A program made the position numbers and the translations under genes. The notes beneath the pieces were generated by a model. That model saw only the letters and a list, made by a program, of their open reading frames with translations. It had not been told where the DNA came from and made no database searches. Positions 8,546 through 16,973 of a stretch of 64,000 nucleotides of DNA are shown piece after piece. Source of the stretch: AC-32 sp038237925 (GTDB lineage: Bacteria > Actinomycetota > Thermoleophilia > Gaiellales > Gaiellaceae); NCBI GenBank assembly GCA_038237925.1, contig JBBRYF010000010.1:36679-100678 (forward strand). Reading direction: 5' to 3'. Every line of letters starts with the position of its first letter. Position 1 is the stretch's first letter.

Positions 8546-9055
8546 ATGACCACGCTAGACCTCCGCACGATCAACGTCCGCTCCGGCGACCAGTTCCGCG
8601 ACGAGCTCGACATCGAGCTCGAGCCGTTTGAGCTCGGGGGCCAGCGCTACCTGCCGGTGCCTCGCGCGGTCCACGCCGAGCCGGCGGTCACCCGCGCTGC
8701 GACGGGAACCGTGTTCGAGCTGCGCTTCGACGCGCGGCTTCACGGTCCGTGCTTCCGCTGCCTCGAGGACGCCGTGCTCGACGTGCCGGTCTCGGCGCGT
8801 GAGTACCAGGCGGTCAACCCGGGCGACGACGAGGAGCTGCGGACCGCGTACCTCGACAACGACCAGCTCGATCTCTCGGCGTGGGCCCGCGACGCGGTGG
8901 CGCTCGAGCTGCCGGAGAAGATCCTCTGCAAACCCGACTGCGCAGGGCTCTGCCCGGTCTGCGGCAAGAACCTGAACGATGAGCCGCACGAGCACGCCGA
9001 CGTAGAGCCCGACTCCCGTTGGTCGGCTCTCGCCGAGCTCAGAGACCGGCTTTAA
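8546..9055 (+). CDS. yceD: YceD family (DUF177) protein
   Basis: A 169-residue DUF177/YceD protein, a family linked to 23S rRNA accumulation and usually encoded just before rpmF. A CxxC pair at 69/72 precedes the acidic centre. The C-terminal KPDCAGLCPVCG segment (cysteines 132, 136, 139) gives a probable metal site. Here rpmF is not adjacent but 3 kb away, beyond an opposite-strand two-component module. The stop overlaps, tail to tail, the stop of the small gene on the minus strand. Confidence 0.85.
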   Translation: MTTLDLRTINVRSGDQFRDELDIELEPFELGGQRYLPVPRAVHAEPAVTRAATGTVFELRFDARLHGPCFRCLEDAVLDVPVSAREYQAVNPGDDEELRTAYLDNDQLDLSAWARDAVALELPEKILCKPDCAGLCPVCGKNLNDEPHEHADVEPDSRWSALAELRDRL

Positions 9056-9354
9056 GAGCTAGTCGTCGCTGCCGAGGCCGCCGCCCCCGCGGCCGCCGCC
9101 CGACCCCGAGCTGCCGCCGTGGTCGTCGTCGGCGTCACCGCTCGCGTCGTCGTCGTGGCCGGCCGCGCACGCTTCAGCTTCGGCGTGGCGTGCGTGCGTA
9201 CGCGCCTGGGCGTCAGCTTCTGCGGCGCGGGCTGGAGACGCGTTACCGGCACGGCGACGGAATCGCGCGAGACGTAATAGGCGGCGAACCCCATGCCTGC
9301 TGCCGAGAGCAGGCCGGCGAGTGCTAGGAGGCCTACGGCGACGACTCGACCCAT
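9052..9354 (-). CDS. Small exported Thr/Ala- or Asp/Gly-tailed protein (probable frameshift)
   Basis: An ORF of 100 codons with an N-terminal hydrophobic segment (residues 4-26), a Pro/Arg-rich linker, and in the literal frame a Thr/Ala tail ending at 9052. Reading one base over from about 9155-9165 instead gives HDDDASGDADDDHGG and a Gly-rich end with GSDD before a stop at 9059. That end resembles the tail of the protein at 11519-11872, and the last 16 bases of the two genes are identical. One missing C in the GGCCGGCC run would restore it, so the Asp/Gly tail is probably real. It lies directly downstream of the kinase gene; function is unknown. Confidence 0.55.
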   Translation of the reverse strand: MGRVVAVGLLALAGLLSAAGMGFAAYYVSRDSVAVPVTRLQPAPQKLTPRRVRTHATPKLKRARPATTTTRAVTPTTTTAAARGRAAAAGAAASAATTSS

Positions 9355-10732
9355 GATTTCTCCTTCACTGTAGCCGCGGCCGGAAAGCGCACTTCCGCGC
9401 GCATCCCGCCCTCCCAGGCGGTTCGAGAGCGACGCCGTTCCGCGCCAGCGTCGGGCGAGCGTCTCGACGATCGCGAGGCCGAGGCCGGTGCCCGAGCGGC
9501 TGCTGCCCGCGCTGCCGCGGGCAAAGCGGTCGAAGAGCCGCGTCTCCTCGCCGGCCGCGAGCCCCGGGCCCTCGTCGATCACGGCGACCCACGCGTCGGG
9601 TCCGTCACGGCCCCAGTCGACGGCGACGCGCGTGGGGGAGTAGCGCAGCGCGTTCTCGATCAGGTTGTCGAGCAGGATCGCCAGGTCCTCGTCGGAAGCA
9701 GCGATCGTCGCGTCGCCGTTGCCGACGAGCTCGAGCTCGCGGCCGTCCTGCTCCGCGGTCGCGGCCCAGCGCTCGTGCGCGCGCTCGGCCGCGCCGGCGA
9801 CGGAGACGGGACGCGCGGCAGCGGGCTTGTCGCCCTCTCGCGCGAGGGTCAGGAGCGAGGTCAAGAGCCGCGCGAGCCGCTCGACCTCGCGCTCCGCGGC
9901 CTCGAGCTCGCCCGCTGCGTCGGGGTTCGCCTTCGAGCGCGCGGACTCGAGCCGCAGGCGCAGTCCCGTCAGTGGCGTGCGGAGCTGGTGCGAGGCGTTC
10001 GCGACGAACTCGCGCTGGGCGGCCAGAACGACCCGAGCCGCTCGGCCTGTCGTTGAAGGCGGCCGAGACCTCCCGCTGCTCCGCGGCTCCCGAGACCTCG
10101 GCGCGAGCGCCGAGCTCACCAGCCTCGAAGCGCCGAGCGGTCGTCGCGAGGTTGCGCAGCGGCCGCGAGAGCGAGCTCGCGAGGAACCAGGCGAGCGCGA
10201 GCCCGACCACCAGAGCGAAGGCCCCGATCGCGACGAGCGCGAGCACGCCTCGCCTAACCCGCGAGTGGACCGCTTCGAGGCTCTGCGTGACGCGGGCCGC
10301 GCCGACGACCTGGCCGTTGTTGGTCACCGGTACCGCCGTGTAGAGCAGGTCCTGGCCGAGGGTGTTGCTGTGACGCTCACCCTGCGAGCGGCCGCCCGCC
10401 AGCGCCTCGCCAATCTCAGGGCGCGAGCCATACGACGTGCGCGAAGGGTTGACCACGGTCGAGTCGGCGAGCAACGGCCCGTTCGCACCGACCACGATCA
10501 CGCGGGCGCCGAGCTGCTGTCCCGCCCGACGAACGACCTTGCCGAGCTCGGCGCGGTCGGCCATTCGCCCGGAAGCGCCCGCGGCGACGAGAAAGGCCTG
10601 CGCCGCGGCCTCGTTCTTCACCTCGGCGTCGATCCGCCGCGAGAGGTTGAGAGCGAGCGGCACCTCGAGCGCGACGATGATCAGCAACAGCACGTAGGCG
10701 AACGCGCCGAGGATCTGGAGCTTGAGGCTCAC
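9333..10732 (-). pseudogene. Sensor histidine kinase interrupted by indels
   Basis: A sensor kinase partner of the adjacent regulator, starting with ATGA overlap at 10732. The intact part gives TM1 (residues 7-27), an extracytoplasmic sensor of about 120 residues, TM2 and a HAMP segment ending in EVSAAFND. The DHp and ATPase parts continue in another frame: FVANASHQLRTPL (H-box), LLDNLIENALRY (N-box), DEGPGL and GTGLGLAIVE. Restoring the frame needs two single-base insertions within 10030-10052. A further one-base change in the run at 9405-9417 gives a normal C-terminal RAEVRFP. The indels sit in short G/C runs, so sequencing error is as likely as gene decay. Confidence 0.8.
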
Positions 10733-11433
10733 TCCGCCTCGTCGGGTGACGAGAAGCGGAAGCCGACGCCGCGAACCGTGTGCAGGTACCGCGGCTGCGA
10801 CGGGTTGTCGCGGAGCTTGCGTCGCACACCGCTCACGTGCACGTCAAGGGTCTTCGTCGAGCCGAACCAGTTCGGGTCCCAGACCTCGTCGATCAGCCGC
10901 TCCCGGGTCACGACCGAGCCCGCGCTGCGCATCAGCAGGTGCAGGAGCTCGAACTCCTTGCGGCTCAGCTCGAGCACCTCGTCGCCCAGCGTGACCTCGT
11001 GCCGGTCCGGGTCGAGCCGCACCTCGCCCACCTCGAGCGGCCGCTCGTCGGCGGGCTCGGGCGTGTCGGAGCGCCGCAGCACGGCGCGAATGCGAGCGAC
11101 CACCTCGCGGCCGCTGAATGGCTTCACGACGTAGTCGTCCGCGCCGAGCTCGAGCCCGATCACGCGGTCGGCCTCCTCGCCGCGGGCGGTCAGCATGATG
11201 ATCGGGACCTGCGAGCGCCGCCGCAGCTCGCGGCAGACGTCGTAGCCGGAGCCGTCCGGCAGCATCACGTCCAGAAGCACGAGATCCGGCTCCCGCCGCG
11301 CCTGCTCGAGCGCCTCGGCGACGGTGCCGGCGACGAGGGTGTCGAAGCCCTCGCTCCGGAGCGCCTCGGCGAGTGGCTCGACGATCGAGGTCTCGTCCTC
11401 AACGAGGAGGATGGTGCGCTTTGGCCTGCTCAT
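10729..11433 (-). CDS. OmpR/PhoB-family response regulator
   Basis: A 234-residue regulator with a complete receiver (E12/D13, phospho-acceptor D55 in LLDVMLPD, K104) and a C-terminal winged-helix DNA-binding domain ending in HTVRGVGFRF, typical of the OmpR/PhoB family. It is coupled to the kinase gene by a 4-base ATGA overlap. The sequence style is close to RegX3/MtrA-type actinobacterial regulators, but the signal is unknown. It is transcribed with, or just after, the small exported protein upstream, separated by a strong hairpin. Confidence 0.93.
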   Translation of the reverse strand: MSRPKRTILLVEDETSIVEPLAEALRSEGFDTLVAGTVAEALEQARREPDLVLLDVMLPDGSGYDVCRELRRRSQVPIIMLTARGEEADRVIGLELGADDYVVKPFSGREVVARIRAVLRRSDTPEPADERPLEVGEVRLDPDRHEVTLGDEVLELSRKEFELLHLLMRSAGSVVTRERLIDEVWDPNWFGSTKTLDVHVSGVRRKLRDNPSQPRYLHTVRGVGFRFSSPDEAE

Positions 11434-11470
11434 GACGGGATTGTTCCTGCTCTCGTGAGCGAGCGACGAC

Positions 11471-11501
11471 GAGGCGGCCCGGGGGAGAGCCGGGCCGCCT
11501 C
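11471..11501 (-). terminator. Strong 12-bp hairpin between the small exported gene and the regulator
   Basis: Bases 11471-11482 and 11490-11501 are perfectly complementary over 12 bp with a 7-base loop. It lies 18 bases past the stop of the 11519-11872 gene on the minus strand and upstream of the regulator start. No T-run follows, so it could terminate, attenuate or stabilise the upstream message, making the small protein more abundant than the regulator. Confidence 0.6.
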
Positions 11502-11518
11502 GGGCTCGGGGGGACTGC

Positions 11519-11872
11519 CTAGTCGTCGCTGCCGTCGCCGCCGTGGCCGGAGTGGCCGCCGTCGTCGGAGCCGCCGCCAGGCCCGGAGTTGCCGGCGTGG
11601 TTGTCCGCGGTGTCGTGGCTGGAACCGGCCGCGCTGTCGTCGTTGAGGTCGTCCGCGCCAGGAGCGCTGACGTCCTCGCCCGCCTCGTTGGCGCGTCCCC
11701 GCGACTCGTTCTCGCGGGCGCGGTCTTCCTGCCGCACGCTCGGCGTGTTCACGAGCGGCGTCGTCAGGCCGACGGTCGGGCTGTTCGTCGAGCCGAGGCT
11801 CGTAACCGCGCCGGCCAGCGCCACGCCGGCCAGCAGCAGGACGCCTCCGATGATTGCTGCGATCTTGTACAT
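11519..11872 (-). CDS. Small exported Asp/Gly/His-rich protein
   Basis: A 117-residue protein with one N-terminal hydrophobic helix (residues 4-24, signal peptide or anchor). A Ser/Thr-rich linker follows, then an acidic tail of Asp, Gly, Ser and His ending in GDGSDD. I do not recognise a family. The start has a good Shine-Dalgarno sequence (AAAGGAG). Together with the similar small gene at 9052-9354 it brackets the regulator and kinase genes. The Asp/His tail suggests binding of divalent metal or cell-wall polymer, but that is inference from composition. Confidence 0.75.
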   Translation of the reverse strand: MYKIAAIIGGVLLLAGVALAGAVTSLGSTNSPTVGLTTPLVNTPSVRQEDRARENESRGRANEAGEDVSAPGADDLNDDSAAGSSHDTADNHAGNSGPGGGSDDGGHSGHGGDGSDD

Positions 11873-11995
11873 GTCGTCTCCTTTGCTCCTCGTTGGCTTG
11901 CCTCAACAGGGTGGCTCGGGCCGGGTTCGGCGCGGGCAAGCCGAGGCGAAGAGCGCGGAAGGCTTGGGTTAAGCCTTTGCAAAGCGGGCTGCGGC

Positions 11996-12001
11996 TATAC
12001 T
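11996..12001 (+). promoter_or_regulatory. -10 box of leaderless rpmF
   Basis: TATACT, the best match to the -10 consensus in the window, ends 9 bp before the rpmF ATG. A TTGCAA at 11977-11982 is only 13 bp upstream, too close for a normal -35. Confidence 0.65.
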
Positions 12002-12010
12002 CGCCCGCCC

Positions 12011-12199
12011 ATGGCCGTCCCCAAGAAGAAAACGTCGAAGTCGCGCCGGGACAAGCGGCGCGCGAACCACCGGATCGAGGCGCCGCGTGTGAACACCTGC
12101 CCTCAGTGCGGCCGCCCGAAGCAGCCGCATCGCATGTGCCCGAGCTGCAAGACCTACGCGGGCCGCGAGATCGAGCCGCTCCGCACGCCGGCTCCTTAG
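12011..12199 (+). CDS. rpmF: 50S ribosomal protein L32 (zinc form)
   Basis: A 62-residue L32 starting MAVPKKKTSKSRRDKRR, with a zinc ribbon of CPQC and CPSC in the C-terminal half. Length and the basic N-terminus are typical. The gene leads into plsX ten bases later, the usual rpmF-plsX order. The promoter just upstream suggests that the insertion separating yceD from rpmF left rpmF with its own start site. Confidence 0.96.
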   Translation: MAVPKKKTSKSRRDKRRANHRIEAPRVNTCPQCGRPKQPHRMCPSCKTYAGREIEPLRTPAP

Positions 12200-12209
12200 G
12201 GCGTAGGAC

Positions 12210-13208
12210 GTGACCCGCGTCGCCGTGGACGCGCTGGGCGGGGACCGCGCGCCGGAAGAGGTCGTCGCGGGCGCCGCCGAGGCTGCCACGGACGGCATCG
12301 AGCCGGTGTTGTTCGGCCCGGCCGGTCTCGACACGGGCGGACTGGAGCTCGTCGAGGCGCCGGACGAGATTGCGATGGACGAGAAGCCCGCGGAAGCGGT
12401 GCGCGCGAAGCCCAACAGCTCACTCGTCGCGGCCTGTCGCGCGGTCGGCCAGGGCTCAGCGGATGCCGTCGTCTCGGCCGGGAACACCGGCGCGATGCTC
12501 GCGGCCTGCTTCCTCGAGCTGCGGCGGCTCGAAGGCGTCTCCCGTCCTGCGATCGCGGTCGTGATCCCGTCGAAGCGCGGGCCCTCGCTGCTGATCGATG
12601 CCGGCGCGAACGCCGACGCGCGGGCCGAGCACCTGCTCCAGTTCGCGTACATGGGCACGGTTTTCGCCGAAGAGGTACTCGACATCCGCGACCCCGAAGT
12701 GCGCCTGCTCTCGATCGGAGAGGAGCCGGAGAAGGGCAACCAGCTCACCCTCGAGGCCCACGGGCTCCTATCCGCGGCGGAGGTCTTGCGCTTCGGCGGC
12801 AACACCGAGAGCCGCGACTTGCTGGAAGGCGCCGCGGACGTGGTCGTCTGCGACGGCTTCACCGGCAACGTCGTGCTCAAGCTCCTCGAGGGGACGATCA
12901 CGACGGTCCTCGATGCTCTGCGCGAGGAGATCGTGTCCACCCGCCGAGGGCGCGTCGGCGGCCTGCTGATCCGGCCTGCGGCGCGCGCGATGCGCAGCCG
13001 CTTGGACCCTGACACCTACGGCGGCGCCTATCTCCTCGGCCTCCGCGGGCTCGCCGTGGCCGCACACGGAAACTCGTCGCGGCGCGCGATCGCCAACGCG
13101 ATCAGGCTCGCCGCGCGAGGCGTCGAGCACGACGTCGTCGGCAGCCTTGCGCAGCGACTGCCGGAAAGAGTGTTAGCATCCGCGCGCTCTGAAGCCCCCG
13201 GCAAGTGA
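12210..13208 (+). CDS. plsX: Phosphate acyltransferase PlsX
   Basis: A 332-residue acyl-ACP:phosphate acyltransferase, a peripheral membrane enzyme that makes acyl-phosphate for PlsY. The signature N-terminus VAVDALGGDRAPEEVV, the SAGNTGAML loop, and the VVCDGFTGNVVLK and GNTESRDLLEG segments are all present. The GTG start gives the normal length. It precedes acpP by six bases, as in most bacteria. With the FakA and DegV genes at 1-4 kb it would link fatty-acid activation to phospholipid synthesis. Confidence 0.95.
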   Translation: MTRVAVDALGGDRAPEEVVAGAAEAATDGIEPVLFGPAGLDTGGLELVEAPDEIAMDEKPAEAVRAKPNSSLVAACRAVGQGSADAVVSAGNTGAMLAACFLELRRLEGVSRPAIAVVIPSKRGPSLLIDAGANADARAEHLLQFAYMGTVFAEEVLDIRDPEVRLLSIGEEPEKGNQLTLEAHGLLSAAEVLRFGGNTESRDLLEGAADVVVCDGFTGNVVLKLLEGTITTVLDALREEIVSTRRGRVGGLLIRPAARAMRSRLDPDTYGGAYLLGLRGLAVAAHGNSSRRAIANAIRLAARGVEHDVVGSLAQRLPERVLASARSEAPGK

Positions 13209-13214
13209 GGTGAG

Positions 13215-13460
13215 ATGGCAGCATCGCGAGAGGAAGTGTTCGAGCGGGTCAAGGAAGTCCTGACGGAGCAGCTCGGCGTCGAGGAGAACGAGATCACGGA
13301 TGACGCCTCCTTCCAGGAGGATCTCGACGCAGACTCGCTTGATCTCGTGGAGCTGATCATGGAGCTGGAGGACCAGTTCGGGATCAAGATCTCGGACGAG
13401 GACGCCCAGAAGATCCAGACCGTCGGGCAAGCCGTCGACTACGTCTCAACGCACCAGTAG
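13215..13460 (+). CDS. acpP: Acyl carrier protein
   Basis: An 81-residue acidic four-helix carrier protein. The 4'-phosphopantetheine attachment site is S41 in DADSLDLVEL. A Shine-Dalgarno AGGTGAG lies directly before the ATG. It shuttles acyl chains in fatty acid synthesis and stands between plsX and rnc, the standard arrangement. Confidence 0.96.
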   Translation: MAASREEVFERVKEVLTEQLGVEENEITDDASFQEDLDADSLDLVELIMELEDQFGIKISDEDAQKIQTVGQAVDYVSTHQ

Positions 13461-13497
13461 CCGCGCCCCCGGCGGGCGGCCCGAGGAGCTCGTCGGG

Positions 13498-14154
13498 CTG
13501 ATCGACAGCCTCCCGTCGGACTTGCTGGAGAACGTCTTCACGCACAGCTCCTGGGCGCCCGACCGCCCGTCGTCGTACGAGCGCCTCGAGTTCCTCGGCG
13601 ACAGCGTGCTCGAGCTGGCGATCGCGCGGGCGCTCTACGAGCGCTATCCGGACTTCTCGGAGGGCCGGATGGCGAAGATCCGCTCCCACGTCGTCTCCCG
13701 CGCGAGCTGCGCGGTCGTGGCGCGAGAGCTCGGGCTCGGCCAGCGGCTGGCGGAGCGGGGCGAGGAGCAAGCGCCCGCGGACGAGCTCGACCGGCTTTCG
13801 CGCAACCGCAACGTGCTCGCGGCGCTGCTCGAGGCCTCGCTGGCCGCGCTCTACCTCCAGCACGGCTTCGAGCCGATCCGCGACGCGATCGTCGCGGCCT
13901 TCGACGGCCGGATCGTCTACGCCTTGACGACCCACGTCGACCACAAGACGGAGCTGCAGGAGGAGCTGGCGCGACGGGGCCTGCAGGTCGTCTACAACGT
14001 GCTGGACGTCGACGGGCCGCCGCACGACCGTACCTTCAGGTGCGCGGCGATGATCGACGGCGAGGAGGCCGGCGTCGGCAGCGGCCGCTCGAAGAAGGCA
14101 GCCGAGCAGGCCGCCGCGCGGCAGGCGCTCGACCGCCTCGCCTCCGCCGCGTAG
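13498..14154 (+). CDS. rnc: Ribonuclease III, probable CTG start
   Basis: RNase III cleaves double-stranded RNA in rRNA processing. The catalytic signature ERLEFLGDSVLELA lies about 28 residues from the chosen start; a second acidic site and YLQHG follow. A C-terminal dsRNA-binding domain (about 148-215) contains GVGSGRSKKAAEQAAA. No ATG or GTG exists in frame. TTG at 13522 would cut into helix 1, whereas CTG at 13498 has GAGGAG nine bases upstream and gives the normal N-terminus (218 residues). The codon choice is inferred; the gene identity is certain. Confidence 0.92.
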   Translation: MIDSLPSDLLENVFTHSSWAPDRPSSYERLEFLGDSVLELAIARALYERYPDFSEGRMAKIRSHVVSRASCAVVARELGLGQRLAERGEEQAPADELDRLSRNRNVLAALLEASLAALYLQHGFEPIRDAIVAAFDGRIVYALTTHVDHKTELQEELARRGLQVVYNVLDVDGPPHDRTFRCAAMIDGEEAGVGSGRSKKAAEQAAARQALDRLASAA

Positions 14155-14179
14155 GATCGCGACTCCGAAAGGAGGACGC

Positions 14180-14338
14180 ATGGCCCAGACGGTCGAGTGC
14201 CCCTGCGGGCAGACGATCCGCGGAGAGACGGACGACGAGCTGGTCGCGAACGTCGAGCAGCACGTCCAGGACGATCATCCCGAGCAGGTCGGGAAGATGT
14301 CGCGCGAGCAGATCCTCGGGATGGCTCAGCCGGCGTAG
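14180..14338 (+). CDS. DUF1059-type small protein
   Basis: A 52-residue protein read from an ATG with a strong AAAGGAGG ribosome binding site at 14168-14174. It begins MAQTVECPCGQTIRGETDDE and has a helix with HVQDDHPE, the pattern of the DUF1059 family of small CxC/His proteins. Its function is unknown. It sits between rnc and smc. Confidence 0.8.
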   Translation: MAQTVECPCGQTIRGETDDELVANVEQHVQDDHPEQVGKMSREQILGMAQPA

Positions 14339-14372
14339 AGCGCGTGGGCGCGGCGGCATCCGCCGCGCCCAT

Positions 14373-14378
14373 TAGTTT
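14373..14378 (+). promoter_or_regulatory. -10 box of leaderless smc
   Basis: TAGTTT ends 9 bp before the smc ATG. It would start an smc-LanC-like-ftsY transcription unit. Confidence 0.5.
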
Positions 14379-14387
14379 CCAGCCGGC

Positions 14388-16973
14388 ATGCACCTGCGAG
14401 CGATCAAGCTGCGCGGCTTCAAGTCGTTCCCCGAGGCCGTCGAGGTCCGGCTCGAGCCGGGCGTCGCCGTGGTCGTCGGCCCGAACGGCTCGGGCAAGTC
14501 GAACGTGGCCGACGCGCTGCTCTGGGCCTCCGGCTCGCTGAGCCCGCACGAGCTGCGCGCGGAGAAGCCCGACGACGTGCTCTTCGCCGGCTCGCCCGGC
14601 CACGCGCCCGCGGACTTCTGCGAGGTCGAGCTGGTCTTCGACAACGAGGACGGTGCGCTCCCGGAGCTCGACTTCAGCGAGATCTCGATCACGCGCCGGC
14701 TGCACCGCGGCGGCGAAGGCCAGTACCTGATCAATCGCGCGGCCGTGCGCCGCACTGACCTCGTCGAGCTGCTTGCGGACGTCGGGCTCGGCGGCAGCCA
14801 CGGTTCGGTTATCAGCCAGGGCAAGGTCGAGCAGATCCTCGCGAGCAAGCCCGAGGAGCGGCGCGCGCTGATCGAGGACGCGGCCGGGCTTGGGAAATTC
14901 AAGCGGCGGCGACACCGGGCGGAGCTGAAGCTGGCTCGGGTGCAGATCCAGGTCGAGCGCGCCCGCGACCTCGAGGCCGAGGTCAAGGCGCGGCTGCGGC
15001 CGCTGGCGCTTCAGGCCACCGCGGCCGAGCGCGCGGAGAAGCTGCTGGGGGAGATTGCGGGCCTGCGGGCACGTCTCGCCGAGCTCGACCTCGCCGCGAT
15101 CGACGACCGGCTGGCCGAGGTCGAGGAGCGGCGCACCGCGGCGTCGCTCGAACGGAAGCGCACCGGCGAGCGGCTCGAGGCGCTGCTGGCCGAGAGGAAT
15201 CGCGTCGAGGAGGAGCTCGCCGCGGCAGCCGGTCGCGGCGATGGCGCGACCTCTGCGCTCTACCGGCTGCGCAGCGCAACCGAGCGGGTCGAGCTGCGGC
15301 GCGACGCTGCCCGCGAGCTCGCCGACCGCCTGCGCGCCGAGCCGTTGCTGCCGCGCACCCGCAGCAATCCTGAGCGCGAGGCGCTGCGCGAGAAAGCGCG
15401 GCTGACGCGGGAGCGTCTCATGGCGCTCGAGCACTCGCTCGCCGAGCGCGAGGGCCTGCCTCCCGCGGCACGAGCGCTCGCGGAGGAGGGCGAGCGGATC
15501 GCGCTCTCGCTGCTGGAGGTCGAATCCGGGTACGAGCGGGCCGTGGCCGCCGCGCTCGCGGGGCGCGCGGCAGCGCTCGTGGCCGCCGACGCGCCCCGGG
15601 CGCTGGCCCTGGTCGAGCGAGCACGGAAGGCCGGGCTCGGAAATCTGGCGGTGCTCGTGCCACCGGTCGCGGAAGAGAGGCGCACGTCCCGCCCTCCGCT
15701 CCTCGGCGCGCAGCCGCTGTCGAGCCACGCGAAGGCAAAGCCCGGGGGCGAGCGCGTGGCCGAGCTGCTCGTAGACGTGTGGGTCGCAGAGCCGGCGGAG
15801 CTTGCGCGGGCGGAGACCGGCGTCCTCGTCACCAAGGAAGGTCATTGCTTCGACGCCCAGTGCGGGGAGCTGTGGTTCGCCGGCGAGACCGCGGAGGCGA
15901 TCCTGCTCCAGCTCGACGCGCGGCGGCGCGCCCTGGCGGAGGAGGCGGACGAGCTCGAGCGCCGCGCGGAGGAGCTTCCCGCCGAAGTGGCGCCGGTCCC
16001 GACCGAGCCGCTCGTCGCGCGGTCAGAAAGGCTTGCGGCGGCGCTTCAGAGCGCCCTGAGCGCAGCCGACCACTTCGAGGCGCCGTTGCGCGCACGCGTG
16101 GATGCGGGCGCCACTCGCGCCGGCGCGCTGGCGGCCGAGCTGCGCAGGCTCGGCGGCGACGAGGCCGAGGTCAGGCGCACCGCGGCCGAGGCCGCCGAGC
16201 GAGGGGGCGGCATCGACGTCGAGCGCGCGCGGCTCGAGGCCGAGGCGGCCGAGGCTCGGCGCCGGCTCGAGGAAGCCGCAGCGGAGCCGGCAGAGGGCAA
16301 CGACCGCGACGAGCTCGCGGCGAGGATCGAGCGGCTCGAGCGCCGGCGGGAGACGCTCGGCCAGGTCAACCCGCTGGCCAAGGAGGAGTACGAGCGCGAG
16401 AAGGAGCGCCTCACGGAGCTGGCCGAGCAGCGCTCCGACCTCGAGGCGAGCCTGAAGGAGCTCGAGGAGCTGCGCAACGAGCTCGCGGAGACCGTCGAGC
16501 GGCGCTTCGACGACACCTTCGCCGCGGTCAGCGCGCACTTCGAGGAGGTCGCCTCGACGCTCTTCCCCGGCGGCACCGGCCGCCTGCGGCTGACCGAGGG
16601 CGAGGAGGAAGGCGAAGAGACCGGTGTCGAGGTCGAGCTGCGGCCGGTCGGCAAGCGCGTGACGCGGCTGTCGCTCCTCTCCGGCGGCGAGAAGGCACTT
16701 GGCGCGATCTCGTTCCTGTTCGCGCTCTTCCTCGCGCGGCCGTGCCCGTTCTACCTGCTCGACGAGGTCGAGGCCGCGCTCGACGACGCCAACATCGGCC
16801 GCTTCGTCGAGCTGCTGCGCCGCTACTCCGAGAGCGCGCAGTTCATCGTCGTCACCCACCAGAAGAAGACGATGGAGGCCGCCGACGTGCTCTACGGCGT
16901 GACGATGGGCGGCGACGGTGTCTCGCAGATCGTCTCGCGGCGCCTGCCGCGCGAAGCCGAAGCGGCTGCATAG
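14388..16973 (+). CDS. smc: Chromosome segregation SMC protein with short coiled-coil arms
   Basis: SMC compacts and segregates chromosomes as an ATP-driven dimer with ScpA/ScpB. Both ATPase halves are intact: Walker A GPNGSGKSN near residue 31, VISQGKVEQIL, the signature LSGGEKALGA near 765 and Walker B YLLDEVEAALD near 789. A hinge-like domain spans about 356-500. The protein has only 861 residues against about 1,150-1,200 usually. The arms (about 170-355 and 500-700) are roughly 55-60% of normal length, and the frame is continuous. A MukB- or RecN-type protein is excluded by the motif order and the hinge. Confidence 0.92.
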   Translation: MHLRAIKLRGFKSFPEAVEVRLEPGVAVVVGPNGSGKSNVADALLWASGSLSPHELRAEKPDDVLFAGSPGHAPADFCEVELVFDNEDGALPELDFSEISITRRLHRGGEGQYLINRAAVRRTDLVELLADVGLGGSHGSVISQGKVEQILASKPEERRALIEDAAGLGKFKRRRHRAELKLARVQIQVERARDLEAEVKARLRPLALQATAAERAEKLLGEIAGLRARLAELDLAAIDDRLAEVEERRTAASLERKRTGERLEALLAERNRVEEELAAAAGRGDGATSALYRLRSATERVELRRDAARELADRLRAEPLLPRTRSNPEREALREKARLTRERLMALEHSLAEREGLPPAARALAEEGERIALSLLEVESGYERAVAAALAGRAAALVAADAPRALALVERARKAGLGNLAVLVPPVAEERRTSRPPLLGAQPLSSHAKAKPGGERVAELLVDVWVAEPAELARAETGVLVTKEGHCFDAQCGELWFAGETAEAILLQLDARRRALAEEADELERRAEELPAEVAPVPTEPLVARSERLAAALQSALSAADHFEAPLRARVDAGATRAGALAAELRRLGGDEAEVRRTAAEAAERGGGIDVERARLEAEAAEARRRLEEAAAEPAEGNDRDELAARIERLERRRETLGQVNPLAKEEYEREKERLTELAEQRSDLEASLKELEELRNELAETVERRFDDTFAAVSAHFEEVASTLFPGGTGRLRLTEGEEEGEETGVEVELRPVGKRVTRLSLLSGGEKALGAISFLFALFLARPCPFYLLDEVEAALDDANIGRFVELLRRYSESAQFIVVTHQKKTMEAADVLYGVTMGGDGVSQIVSRRLPREAEAAA

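Noticed and set aside
11977..12001. Classical -35/-10 promoter for rpmF
   Set aside because: TTGCAA is only 13 bp from TATACT; the -10 box alone at leaderless distance explains the site better.
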